The position numbers were made by a program, and so were the translations under genes. 64,000 nt of DNA, from assembly GCF_003609575.1 (NCBI RefSeq), contig NZ_MBTA01000001.1:62001-126000 (forward strand). Reading direction: 5' to 3'. Positions 17,524 to 24,595 of this stretch are shown here, one piece after another; position 1 is the first letter of the stretch; each line of letters opens with the position of its first letter. This DNA comes from Pelobium manganitolerans (lineage in GTDB: Bacteria; Bacteroidota; Bacteroidia; Sphingobacteriales; Sphingobacteriaceae). The notes under the pieces were generated by a model that was not told the origin of the DNA, ran no database searches, and saw only the letters and a list, made by a program, of their open reading frames with translations.

Positions 17524-18617
17524 TGATTTATTTTTTTTACATCGTTTTTTTCTTTCTGATTCTGCGTTTCACGGTCACGCTGTTCAACTTTATATCAAAC
17601 CCAAAACTTACGCCTGCGCCTGTAAAACACTATGATTTAGTTTCGGTGCTTATACCCGCCCGGAACGAGGAAGAACGGATTTTAACCTTGTTGCAATCCT
17701 TGGCTGTGCAAGATTATGAGCGCTTAGAGGTTATTGTATTGGATGATAATTCTGAGGACCGCACCTACGAAACCGTGACTAACTTTTGCCGGCAAGATGC
17801 GCGTTTCCGCATTATCCGCGGCGAAAAACTGCGCAAGGGCTGGCTAGGTAAAAATTTTGCCTGCCACCAATTGGCAAAACAGGCAAAAGGAGATTGGTTT
17901 TTGTTTTTAGATGCCGATGAAATGGTAAAAGACGGCTTAATACAAAACGCGCTTTACCGCATGTACATGGGCAAACTGACGTTATTAAGCCTTTTTACCA
18001 ACCAAATTACAAAAAGCGCGGGCGAAAAAGCAGTGGTGCCACTTATGCACTTTCTGCTGTTAAACCTGTTGCCTTTGCGGCTGGTAAAACTTTCTAAACT
18101 GCCCTCTTTCGCGGCGGCCAGCGGGCAGTTTATGCTCTTTAATGCACAAACGTACCGTCAATATCAGTTTCACAAAATGGTAAAAAACAAGGTGGTAGAA
18201 GATGTGGAGATTATGAAAAAAGTAAAGCAGCAGGGCTTGCGCGGCGAGGCGTTGTTAGCTAACGCTTTTGTGTTCTGCCGCATGTACAAGGGCTATAAAG
18301 AGAGCGTTTTAGGCTTTTCAAAAAATATTTTGGCGGGTTTTAACAACAATATATTCGCTTTGGCCATATATATTTTATTGGTGGTTTTAGGTCCCGTTTT
18401 TATATTGGTTTTAGGCAATATGCAATTATTTGTGTTTGCGCTTACGCTGATATTTTTAAGTCGCGTGATGATTTCCTACCTATCCGGGCAAAGCGTATTT
18501 TTGAACATTTTATATCATCCTTTCCAGATGCTCAGTTTATTGCTGATCGCTTTAGTTTCAATAAAACAAAAGCTAGGCAAAAGCGTAACTTGGAAAGGCA
18601 GAAACGTTAACGCCTAG
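17520..18617 (+). CDS. Family 2 glycosyltransferase, CruG/CrtQ-like
   Basis: The 365-residue enzyme starts with a membrane helix, then a GT2 domain: SVLIPARNEEERI, VLDDNSEDRTYE (nucleotide-binding Asp residues), RKGWLGKNFACHQLA, FLFLDADEMVKDG (DxD-like) and VVEDVEIMKKVKQQG (the conserved ED). The GWLGKNFAC block is typical of carotenoid glycosyltransferases such as CrtQ and cyanobacterial CruG. Two or three membrane helices close the protein. In cyanobacteria CruG works with CruF, and here the CruF-like gene follows 7 bases later, so the pair is likely to glycosylate a hydrated carotenoid end group. The start overlaps the preceding stop in an ATGA. Confidence 0.8.
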   Translation: MMIYFFYIVFFFLILRFTVTLFNFISNPKLTPAPVKHYDLVSVLIPARNEEERILTLLQSLAVQDYERLEVIVLDDNSEDRTYETVTNFCRQDARFRIIRGEKLRKGWLGKNFACHQLAKQAKGDWFLFLDADEMVKDGLIQNALYRMYMGKLTLLSLFTNQITKSAGEKAVVPLMHFLLLNLLPLRLVKLSKLPSFAAASGQFMLFNAQTYRQYQFHKMVKNKVVEDVEIMKKVKQQGLRGEALLANAFVFCRMYKGYKESVLGFSKNILAGFNNNIFALAIYILLVVLGPVFILVLGNMQLFVFALTLIFLSRVMISYLSGQSVFLNILYHPFQMLSLLLIALVSIKQKLGKSVTWKGRNVNA

Positions 18618-18624
18618 GCTAAAC

Positions 18625-19266
18625 ATGAAATATTTAGAAAAAACCGGTCTATCAAAAATCTTCATCATCGTTTTTCATTTGGTGGGTTTTGTTGGTTTCT
18701 CCATCCCGCACCTGCACGATTTTTTTATTTCCGTTGTGCCCTTCCATCTGCTGTTAATGGCAGCCATTTTACTGATGAACCAGCGCGATTTTAGCAAAAA
18801 CTTTTGGATGGGTTTGGTGTTCATCTATCTGGCCGGATATGGCGTAGAGGTGGTAGGCGTAGCCACGGGCGCTATTTTTGGCAGCTATAATTACGGCGAA
18901 ACATTGGGCCTTAAGCTGGCACAGGTGCCGCTTTTAATTGGTGTTAATTGGGTTATTCTTATCTTTTGCGTGGGCGCTGTTTTAAAAAAGTACTTTAAGC
19001 ACCAGCGCAATATTAAATCAATGTTGGCTGCTTTAATATTGGTTTTTATTGATTTTTTGATAGAGCCTGTTGCCATCAAATTTGATTACTGGAGCTGGAC
19101 AGATTTGTTTGTGCCACTACAAAACTACGTGGCCTGGTATATTGTTGCTTTTATTTTGATGCGGGTTTATTACGAGATTGATTTTAAAAAATCTAATCCG
19201 GTGGCAATGACGCTTTTAATTAGCCAAGTGCTGTTTTTTATAGGATTAAATGTTACTGCCGTCTGA
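18625..19266 (+). CDS. cruF: Carotenoid 1',2'-hydratase, CruF-like (DUF422)
   Basis: This integral membrane protein of 213 residues has about seven helices and the DUF422 pattern: YGVEVVGVATGAIFGSYNYG, then PLLIGVNWVILIF, then FLIEPVAIKFDYWSW. CruF enzymes add water to the psi end of an acyclic or monocyclic carotenoid to give a 1'-hydroxyl, as in myxol or flexixanthin-type pigments. The conserved Glu and Asp residues in these blocks are intact. It follows the glycosyltransferase by 7 bases and is probably the last gene of a tight four-gene transcript, since a possible promoter box appears before ispH. Confidence 0.82.
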   Translation: MKYLEKTGLSKIFIIVFHLVGFVGFSIPHLHDFFISVVPFHLLLMAAILLMNQRDFSKNFWMGLVFIYLAGYGVEVVGVATGAIFGSYNYGETLGLKLAQVPLLIGVNWVILIFCVGAVLKKYFKHQRNIKSMLAALILVFIDFLIEPVAIKFDYWSWTDLFVPLQNYVAWYIVAFILMRVYYEIDFKKSNPVAMTLLISQVLFFIGLNVTAV

Positions 19267-19278
19267 CTAAACTTTTTA

Positions 19279-19286
19279 TAATTTTG
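19279..19286 (+). promoter_or_regulatory. Possible -7 promoter box for ispH
   Basis: TAATTTTG matches the Bacteroidetes TAnnTTTG -7 consensus and lies 19 bases before the ispH ATG. No good TTTG-like -33 element sits at the expected distance, so it may be weak or fortuitous. Confidence 0.35.
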
Positions 19287-19305
19287 TGCTTTACGTTTTT
19301 TGGGG

Positions 19306-20154
19306 ATGGATTATAATCTGAAAGTTTCGATAGATCAAGATTCGGGATTCTGTTTTGGCGTGGTTTACGCGATAGATATGGCCGAAGAAATTTTAGCCGA
19401 GCAAGGTTACCTGTATTGTTTGGGCGATATTGTTCATAACGATGAAGAGGTGGTGAGGCTGAAAGAAAAAGGGCTGAAAATCATCAATAACGAAGAGCTG
19501 AAAAGCCTGAAAAACGAAAAAGTGCTTATCCGCGCCCACGGCGAAGCGCCAGAAACCTACAAAGTAGCCTTGGCTAACAACATCACTTTGATTGATGCAT
19601 CGTGCCCAGTAGTGCTAAAGCTCCAAAACCGTATAAAAACCACCCATGATGCACAAGAGAAAGTGCTGATTTTTGGTAAACATGGCCACGCGGAGGTGAT
19701 AGGCCTGCAAGGACAAACCAATAACGAGGCCTTGGTTTTTCAGGATTTAAGCGAGCTGGATGGAGTTGAGCTGCCCAAATCTTTTACCCTGTACAGCCAA
19801 ACCACAAAATCTACGGATAAGTTTTACGACATAAAAAAAGAGCTGATTGCCCGCGGTTACGATGTAAAAGCAAATGACACCATTTGCAGGCAGGTGTCTA
19901 ACCGGGATAAAGAGCTGCCCAACTTTGTTAAAAACTTTGATAAAATCGTTTTTGTATCAGGCAAAAAATCATCAAACGGAAAAGTGCTTTACGAGGTTTG
20001 TAAAAAGAACAATCCGGCAACTTATTTCATCAGCAAACCCGCCGATTTAGAACGGGCCATGTTTAACCCTAATGATAAGGTGGGTATTTGTGGCGCCACA
20101 TCAACACCCATGTGGTTAATGGAGCAGGTTAAAGAGGTTTTGGAAGCCTATTAA
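19306..20154 (+). CDS. ispH: 4-hydroxy-3-methylbut-2-enyl diphosphate reductase
   Basis: IspH is the last enzyme of the MEP pathway and makes IPP and DMAPP using an iron-sulfur cluster. The three cluster cysteines are visible: SGFCFGV near residue 16, DASCPVV near 98 and NDTICRQVSNR near 197. The HAEVIGLQGQ and the GATSTPMWLMEQV blocks are typical of the family, and about 282 residues is normal. The ATG at 19306 is preferred; a TTG two codons upstream (19300) would also read in frame. The gene lies inside the carotenoid block, where extra isoprenoid precursor would be useful. Confidence 0.95.
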   Translation: MDYNLKVSIDQDSGFCFGVVYAIDMAEEILAEQGYLYCLGDIVHNDEEVVRLKEKGLKIINNEELKSLKNEKVLIRAHGEAPETYKVALANNITLIDASCPVVLKLQNRIKTTHDAQEKVLIFGKHGHAEVIGLQGQTNNEALVFQDLSELDGVELPKSFTLYSQTTKSTDKFYDIKKELIARGYDVKANDTICRQVSNRDKELPNFVKNFDKIVFVSGKKSSNGKVLYEVCKKNNPATYFISKPADLERAMFNPNDKVGICGATSTPMWLMEQVKEVLEAY

Positions 20155-20168
20155 AAATCAAGCAGATT

Positions 20169-20855
20169 TTGAGAAAGCACGGTGGGATTATTATTGCGTT
20201 AACTGTACTGCTTTTGTGGGCCGGTAGCATCAGCCTTCTGATGCGTTTTGATTTTACTTTCGCCAACCCTTTAGTGTATGTTTTTGCGCTTATTCAAATG
20301 CATTTGTACACAGGGCTTTTTATTACTGCGCATGATGCCATGCACGGCACCGTTGCGCCTCACCATCCAAAACTGAACAATTTTATTGGCGGAGTTTGTA
20401 CCTTCTTTTATGCGCTTTTCCCGTTTCAAAAACTTAATAAAGCACATCACCAGCACCATCGTTTTGTGCATACGCAGCAAGACCCAGATTATTACGAGGG
20501 GAGTTTTTTAACTTGGTACTTCCACTTTATCAAACGCTATTTAAGCTGGTGGCAGGTAATTTTAATGGCCATCATTTATAACGTACTCAAAATTTATATC
20601 CCCGAAAAAAACTTATTGCTGTTTTGGGTGTTGCCATCTTTGTTAAGCACCTTGCAGCTATTTTATTTTGGGACTTATTTGCCCCACAAAGGAGAGCATC
20701 AGAATATTCATCAATCTACTACACAGTCCAAAAACCACATGTGGGCGTTTTTAAGTTGCTATTTTTTCGGCTACCATTACGAGCATCACGAACACCCGGG
20801 CATGCCCTGGTGGCAACTTTGGCAAACAAAAGAATTAAAAAAGAATAATGGCTAA
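20169..20855 (+). CDS. crtW: Beta-carotene ketolase, CrtW-like membrane di-iron oxygenase, TTG start
   Basis: The 228-residue membrane protein has three histidine clusters of the fatty acid desaturase superfamily in CrtW spacing: HDAMHG near residue 55, HHQHHRFVHTQQDPDYY near 97 and HYEHHEHPGMPWW near 200. The DPD after the second cluster and the short length favour a carotenoid 4-ketolase over a lipid desaturase. The start is a TTG at 20169, 14 bases after the ispH stop; the next ATG would cut into the first helix. Its last 8 bases overlap hemH. Expected product: a 4-keto beta-ring, giving red pigments. Confidence 0.8.
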   Translation: MRKHGGIIIALTVLLLWAGSISLLMRFDFTFANPLVYVFALIQMHLYTGLFITAHDAMHGTVAPHHPKLNNFIGGVCTFFYALFPFQKLNKAHHQHHRFVHTQQDPDYYEGSFLTWYFHFIKRYLSWWQVILMAIIYNVLKIYIPEKNLLLFWVLPSLLSTLQLFYFGTYLPHKGEHQNIHQSTTQSKNHMWAFLSCYFFGYHYEHHEHPGMPWWQLWQTKELKKNNG

Positions 20856-21864
20856 AAAAGGAATTTTACTGGTTAATTTGGGCACGCCAGATAGCCCTTC
20901 TACCGCTGATGTGCGCAAATATCTTGATGAATTTTTGATGGATGAGCGGGTGATTGACATCAACAGCTTTAACCGCACTTTGTTGGTAAAAGGAATTATT
21001 GTGCCTTTCCGCGGACCAAAATCTGCCAAGCTTTATAAAGAGATATGGACGCCCCAAGGTTCGCCTCTGCTCATTTACGGAAACAGCGTAAGAGATGTCC
21101 TGGCAAAAAAATTAGGTGCCGATTATCAGGTAGAGCTGGCTATGCGCTACCAGTCGCCTTCGTTGCCAGATGCTTTAGAGCGTTTAAAGCAAAGCAAGGT
21201 GGACAGCATTAAGGTAGTGCCTCTGTTTCCGCAGTACGCCTCGGCATCAACTGGTTCTGTGCACCAACTGGTGATGGAAATTGTGAGCAAATGGCAAGCA
21301 ATACCGGCTATCAGTTTTGTAAACAGCTTTTATGACCATCCTGGGATGATCAAGGTTTTTGCAGACAATGCCAGAAAGCACTTACACCAGTCTTGGGACC
21401 ACATCCTTTTTAGTTTCCACGGCGTGCCACAACGCCAAATGAAAAAGGCGGATGTTTCTGGTCAGCACTGTTTAAAAGTTGAAAACTGTTGCGATAACAT
21501 TACCGAAAACAATAAATTTTGCTACTCGGCACAATGCCACCAAACCGCCAAATTACTGGCTAAAGAGCTGGATTTAAAACCCGAAGATTACAGCTTATGT
21601 TACCAATCTCGCTTAGGAAGCGACCCTTGGATGCAACCTTATACCAGTGATGTTTTAAAACAGCTGGCACAAAAAGGCGTAAAACGTTTGTTGGTACTTT
21701 GCCCCGCTTTTGTAGCCGACTGCCTAGAGACATTGTACGAGATTTCTGTAGAATACCAAACCGAATTTGAACATTTAGGAGGCGAAAAAGTGCAGCTGGT
21801 GGAGAGTTTAAACGACAACCCGGCGTGGATTGCGGTGCTGGAAGATATTGTGCTAAATAAGTAG
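20848..21864 (+). CDS. hemH: Ferrochelatase
   Basis: Ferrochelatase inserts ferrous iron into protoporphyrin IX in the last step of heme synthesis. The N-terminal GILLVNLGTPDSP is diagnostic. The metal-binding His lies in FSFHGVPQRQMKKAD near residue 185, and the Glu motif CLETLYEISVEY is near 290. The length of 338 residues is standard. Residues about 200-232 include several cysteines (HCLKVENCCDN and FCYSAQCHQT), as in many bacterial members. The start overlaps the ketolase gene by 8 bases, implying translational coupling of a heme gene to pigment genes. A weak hairpin with a T-run follows at 21903-21929. Confidence 0.95.
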   Translation: MAKKGILLVNLGTPDSPSTADVRKYLDEFLMDERVIDINSFNRTLLVKGIIVPFRGPKSAKLYKEIWTPQGSPLLIYGNSVRDVLAKKLGADYQVELAMRYQSPSLPDALERLKQSKVDSIKVVPLFPQYASASTGSVHQLVMEIVSKWQAIPAISFVNSFYDHPGMIKVFADNARKHLHQSWDHILFSFHGVPQRQMKKADVSGQHCLKVENCCDNITENNKFCYSAQCHQTAKLLAKELDLKPEDYSLCYQSRLGSDPWMQPYTSDVLKQLAQKGVKRLLVLCPAFVADCLETLYEISVEYQTEFEHLGGEKVQLVESLNDNPAWIAVLEDIVLNK

Positions 21865-21902
21865 CTTTTCTCTACAAAAACCTGTTCTGGCAGATTAATA
21901 TC

Positions 21903-21929
21903 AAGCATTTAAGCTTCCTTGCTTTTTTT
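21903..21929 (+). terminator. Weak terminator-like hairpin after hemH
   Basis: AAGCA (21903-21907) pairs with TGCTT (21920-21924) and a run of T residues follows to 21929. The stem is only 5 bp, so this is a tentative call. Confidence 0.35.
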
Positions 21930-22051
21930 GTAAAAATTCATCGGCCGAGTTGTGCCTAGGCATAACAATGATCTTAAAAATCATTTGTTATGAAAAAAAA
22001 TTGGATTTTATTGCTCGCTATAGGTCTAGGATTTACCATGAAGTGCACTTT

Positions 22052-22085
22052 AAGTATTCCTCAAGTATCCTTTAAGTATCCCTTT
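22052..22085. repeat. Three tandem 11-bp repeats
   Basis: AAGTATTCCTC (22052-22062), AAGTATCCTTT (22063-22073) and AAGTATCCCTTT (22074-22085) are consecutive near-copies. They lie inside a doubtful 56-codon frame and suggest recent local slippage or a decayed sequence. Confidence 0.55.
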
Positions 22086-22371
22086 AGCGGAGGAGTAAAT
22101 TTCAAAAAGCAAAAAATTGGGGAATTGATGTTTCAACGGCTACCATTTTGTTTCACCTAACCCGCCTTTTTTTTAAATCAGACAAAAAAGCCACCGATAA
22201 TAAACGCCCAAGCTTTGTGTCTTCGTGGCCTAAACCCAAGCCCACAACCATCGCCCAACGCTTTAACCGTTTTAATAAAAAAACACCACAAGCACCAAAA
22301 AAAGTGCACTTAAATCGAATTGCGTCAATCCTCACCAAATCCAATCACCAGCAATCAATTTTACTTAACAA

Positions 22372-22593
22372 CCTGAGTTCGATTAATAATTTCAAAAATT
22401 ATGACTAGGAACGAGCTTCAGCCGGTTTTACAGACAATTTATAATTGGCTTTAGCCCAAATTGATATCAGAAAGTTTCGGCTAAAGCCATATTTATAATA
22501 ATCTTATTCATCGGGCTAAAGCCCGATGCAATTGAATCAGCTTTAAAGACCTAATAATTGATGTTTTGATTTTAAATAATAATCGAACTCAGG
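22372..22593. mobile_element. MITE/REPIN-like element with terminal inverted repeats
   Basis: The ends are perfect 14-bp inverted repeats: CCTGAGTTCGATTA at 22372-22385 and TAATCGAACTCAGG at 22580-22593, with further AT-rich pairing inwards. Inside are three copies of a REP-like core: GGCTTTAGCC at 22447, the reverse-complement core GGCTAAAGCC at 22479, and the hairpin TCGGGCTAAAGCCCGA at 22511-22526. There is no coding capacity. Such small non-autonomous elements are usually moved by a transposase elsewhere in the genome. No clear target-site duplication is visible, so mobility is inferred from structure only. Confidence 0.5.
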
Positions 22594-22700
22594 TAAAGGT
22601 CTTTCAGTTAAAACCGTGGCGAAAACCATGGCTTTTTTAGGCTCAAAATATCCTTAAAAACTAAAATTTAATCTTACTTTCGAGTTTAAACATTTAAAAC

Positions 22701-23543
22701 ATGAAATCTATTCTAAAAACGTTTTTAGTGGGTTCGGCAATTTGCTTATCCGCTAATTTTGTACAGGCACAGGCTTTAATGCCGCAGCCAAGCTCTGGGC
22801 AAACCATTATTCAAGATTTTGGTTTGGGGAAAATCACCTTAAACTACAGCAGACCAAACGTAAAAGACCGCGCAATTTTTGGCGATTTAGTACCTTATAA
22901 CCAGGTTTGGCGTACCGGTGCCAATGGCGCAACTAGCATTACTTTTACAGATGATGTAAGTTTTGGCGGAAAACCGGTAAAAGCAGGTACTTACGCTATT
23001 TTCAGCATCCCTACGCAAAGCGAGTGGACCGTGATTTTAAGCAAAAACGCGCAACAATGGGGTTCTTATACCTATAACCAAGCGGATGATGTAGCGCGCG
23101 TTACTGTAAAACCAACTGCTTTAGCGCAAAAAGTAGAAAGTTTTACCATGGCTTTTGCCAATGTAAGCGCAGGTGCTTTAGATTTGGTTTTAAGCTGGGA
23201 TAAAACACAGGTGAGCGTGCCACTTTCTGTAGATTTTGATGCCAAAGTGATGGCAAATATCGAAAAAGCAATGGCCGGTGATAAAAAGCCGTACTTCCAG
23301 GCAGCGCAATATTATTATACCAATAACAAAGATATTAAACAGGCACTTGCTTGGGTTAATGAGGCGGATAAAACCAGCGACAAAGCCCCATGGGTAAAGC
23401 TTTGGAAAGCCAGAATCCAACTAAAAGCCGGAGATAAAAAAGGTGCTAAGCAATCTGCAACCGAAGGTTTAAGCATAGCCAAAGAACTTAACAACGGCGA
23501 ATACGTTAAATTAAACCAAGAATTTTTAAACGGTTTAAAATAA
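22701..23543 (+). CDS. Secreted DUF2911 domain protein
   Basis: The 280-residue product has a signal peptide ending near FVQAQA. Residues about 35-165 form the DUF2911 domain common in Bacteroidetes, with the characteristic YSRPNVKDRAIFGDLVPY, VWRTGANGATSITFT and GKPVKAGTYAIFSIP blocks. The C-terminal 100 residues look like a TPR-type helical repeat (YYYTNNKDIKQALAWVNEAD and following). The biochemical role of the family is not known to me. A TACTTTCG box at 22674-22681 is one mismatch from the TAnnTTTG consensus. A bidirectional terminator follows the gene. Confidence 0.85.
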   Translation: MKSILKTFLVGSAICLSANFVQAQALMPQPSSGQTIIQDFGLGKITLNYSRPNVKDRAIFGDLVPYNQVWRTGANGATSITFTDDVSFGGKPVKAGTYAIFSIPTQSEWTVILSKNAQQWGSYTYNQADDVARVTVKPTALAQKVESFTMAFANVSAGALDLVLSWDKTQVSVPLSVDFDAKVMANIEKAMAGDKKPYFQAAQYYYTNNKDIKQALAWVNEADKTSDKAPWVKLWKARIQLKAGDKKGAKQSATEGLSIAKELNNGEYVKLNQEFLNGLK

Positions 23544-23559
23544 CCTTAAACACAAAAAA

Positions 23560-23596
23560 AATCCGCTTGCGAATAACTCACAAGCGGATTTTTTAT
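23560..23596. terminator. Bidirectional terminator between convergent genes
   Basis: AATCCGCTTG (23560-23569) and CAAGCGGATT (23581-23590) form a perfect 10-bp stem with an 11-base loop. T-tracts follow on the plus strand and A-tracts precede it, so it can stop transcription from both the DUF2911 gene and the facing propeller gene. Confidence 0.85.
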
Positions 23597-23616
23597 TTTG
23601 GAGATTTCAGAAAAAA

Positions 23617-24435
23617 TCAATCTTCCACAATCCGGTAAGCCACTACAGAATTTTTTAAAAATGTAGGGATGTAAAGTAAATTCTTAGTCGGGTCTATCCC
23701 GATATCTGCCGTGTTAATTTTGTCTGCGCGGGTGTCCATCAGCAGATGCAAAGTACCATCAGCTTTAATGTGGTAAACCAAACCCACCCAACAAGTGGCA
23801 ATAAAATCGCCGTTTTTATAAGGTTCTAAGCCGTCTCCGCCAGACGCTAAACCGCTTGCGATAAGCGTTTTATTTTTGTTTTTGTCGAACTTCACCAACT
23901 GCGGGCCACTTAAAATATAAAGCTCGTCGTTTATAAATTTTAGGCCGTTGGCATTGTTTACACTATCGGCGTAAAGCTCAACTTTATCGTTTTTAATTTT
24001 ATAAACCTTTGCCAACCTAGTGTCAGAAACAAAAACTTCACCGGCTTTATTTATGGCAATATCATTTAAAAAGATAGCACCTTCTACCGGGATTTTTGCT
24101 TCTATCTTAGCTGTTTTTAAGTCTATTTTAACTACCTCGCTTAAATCGGCTACGTACAGTTTTCCTTTAAAAATGCCTAAACCCTTTGGTGCGTTTAGTC
24201 CGGTTACCCAATTGTTGTCTGCAATTTCGCCGTTAGGCTTTAAAATAGCTACACCGCCTTTGCCATCGGCCTTATTGCCCTCACCGTCAATTAATGAAAC
24301 GTATAGCAAACCGTTAAAAGGCAAAACAGATTCTGGCGTGGCCAAATCTTTGGTTTCCCAAAGTTTCTCTAATTTGACTTGTGCGCTTGCTGCGCCGGCG
24401 CAAAGCATCAACAAAAATAAAAATGCGTTTTTCAT
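23617..24435 (-). CDS. Secreted SMP-30/NHL-like beta-propeller protein
   Basis: The 272-residue protein starts at the ATG at 24435, which begins a signal peptide (MKNAFLFLLMLCAGAASAQ); an upstream in-frame ATG adds eight unlikely residues. The rest is a six-bladed-propeller pattern: GLNAPKGLGIFKGKLYVAD, FLNDIAINKAGEVFVSD, NGLKFINDELYILSG and ADIGIDPTKNLLYIPTF. This resembles SMP-30/gluconolactonase or NHL proteins. The metal-binding Glu/Asn/Asp set cannot be confirmed by eye, so lactonase activity is possible but unproven. The product should be periplasmic. It is a single gene facing the DUF2911 gene. Confidence 0.72.
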   Translation of the reverse strand: MKNAFLFLLMLCAGAASAQVKLEKLWETKDLATPESVLPFNGLLYVSLIDGEGNKADGKGGVAILKPNGEIADNNWVTGLNAPKGLGIFKGKLYVADLSEVVKIDLKTAKIEAKIPVEGAIFLNDIAINKAGEVFVSDTRLAKVYKIKNDKVELYADSVNNANGLKFINDELYILSGPQLVKFDKNKNKTLIASGLASGGDGLEPYKNGDFIATCWVGLVYHIKADGTLHLLMDTRADKINTADIGIDPTKNLLYIPTFLKNSVVAYRIVED

Positions 24436-24595
24436 GTTCTTTTCTTGATAATTTAACAAGTAAATATTGCTGTATAAAAGCCTAAATTACCATTTTAATC
24501 TTTCTAAATTGGATTGATAATTGTTTAGCCTTCCAAAATTGGATGTATCGCTTTCACTGTTAAGCATCCACAAATAGACATTAGCTTTTAGCAAT

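Larger units (their letters stand above)
21865..22700. other. Gene-poor 836-bp region rich in hairpins and repeats
   Basis: No convincing gene is present. Going left to right it holds a weak hemH terminator; two overlapping dyads at 21949-21992; a 56-codon ATG frame (21990-22160) with a signal-like N-terminus but no recognisable body; three 11-bp repeats of the AAGTATCCTTT type at 22052-22085; a CTTTGTGTCTTCGTGG element at 22213-22228; and a terminal-inverted-repeat element at 22372-22593. An 86-codon TTG-start frame at 22148-22408 is basic and low-complexity and is not called. The region probably ends with the promoter of the DUF2911 gene. Confidence 0.6.

Noticed and set aside
21990-22160. 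56-codon ATG frame with a signal-like start
   Set aside because: After the hydrophobic start the body includes three 11-bp tandem repeats and no protein-like pattern; it is mentioned as a possible decayed gene only.
22148-22408. 86-codon plus-strand frame from a TTG
   Set aside because: It is basic and low in complexity, has no recognisable family, and runs through a CTTTGTGTCTTCGTGG repeat and into the terminal-inverted-repeat element.
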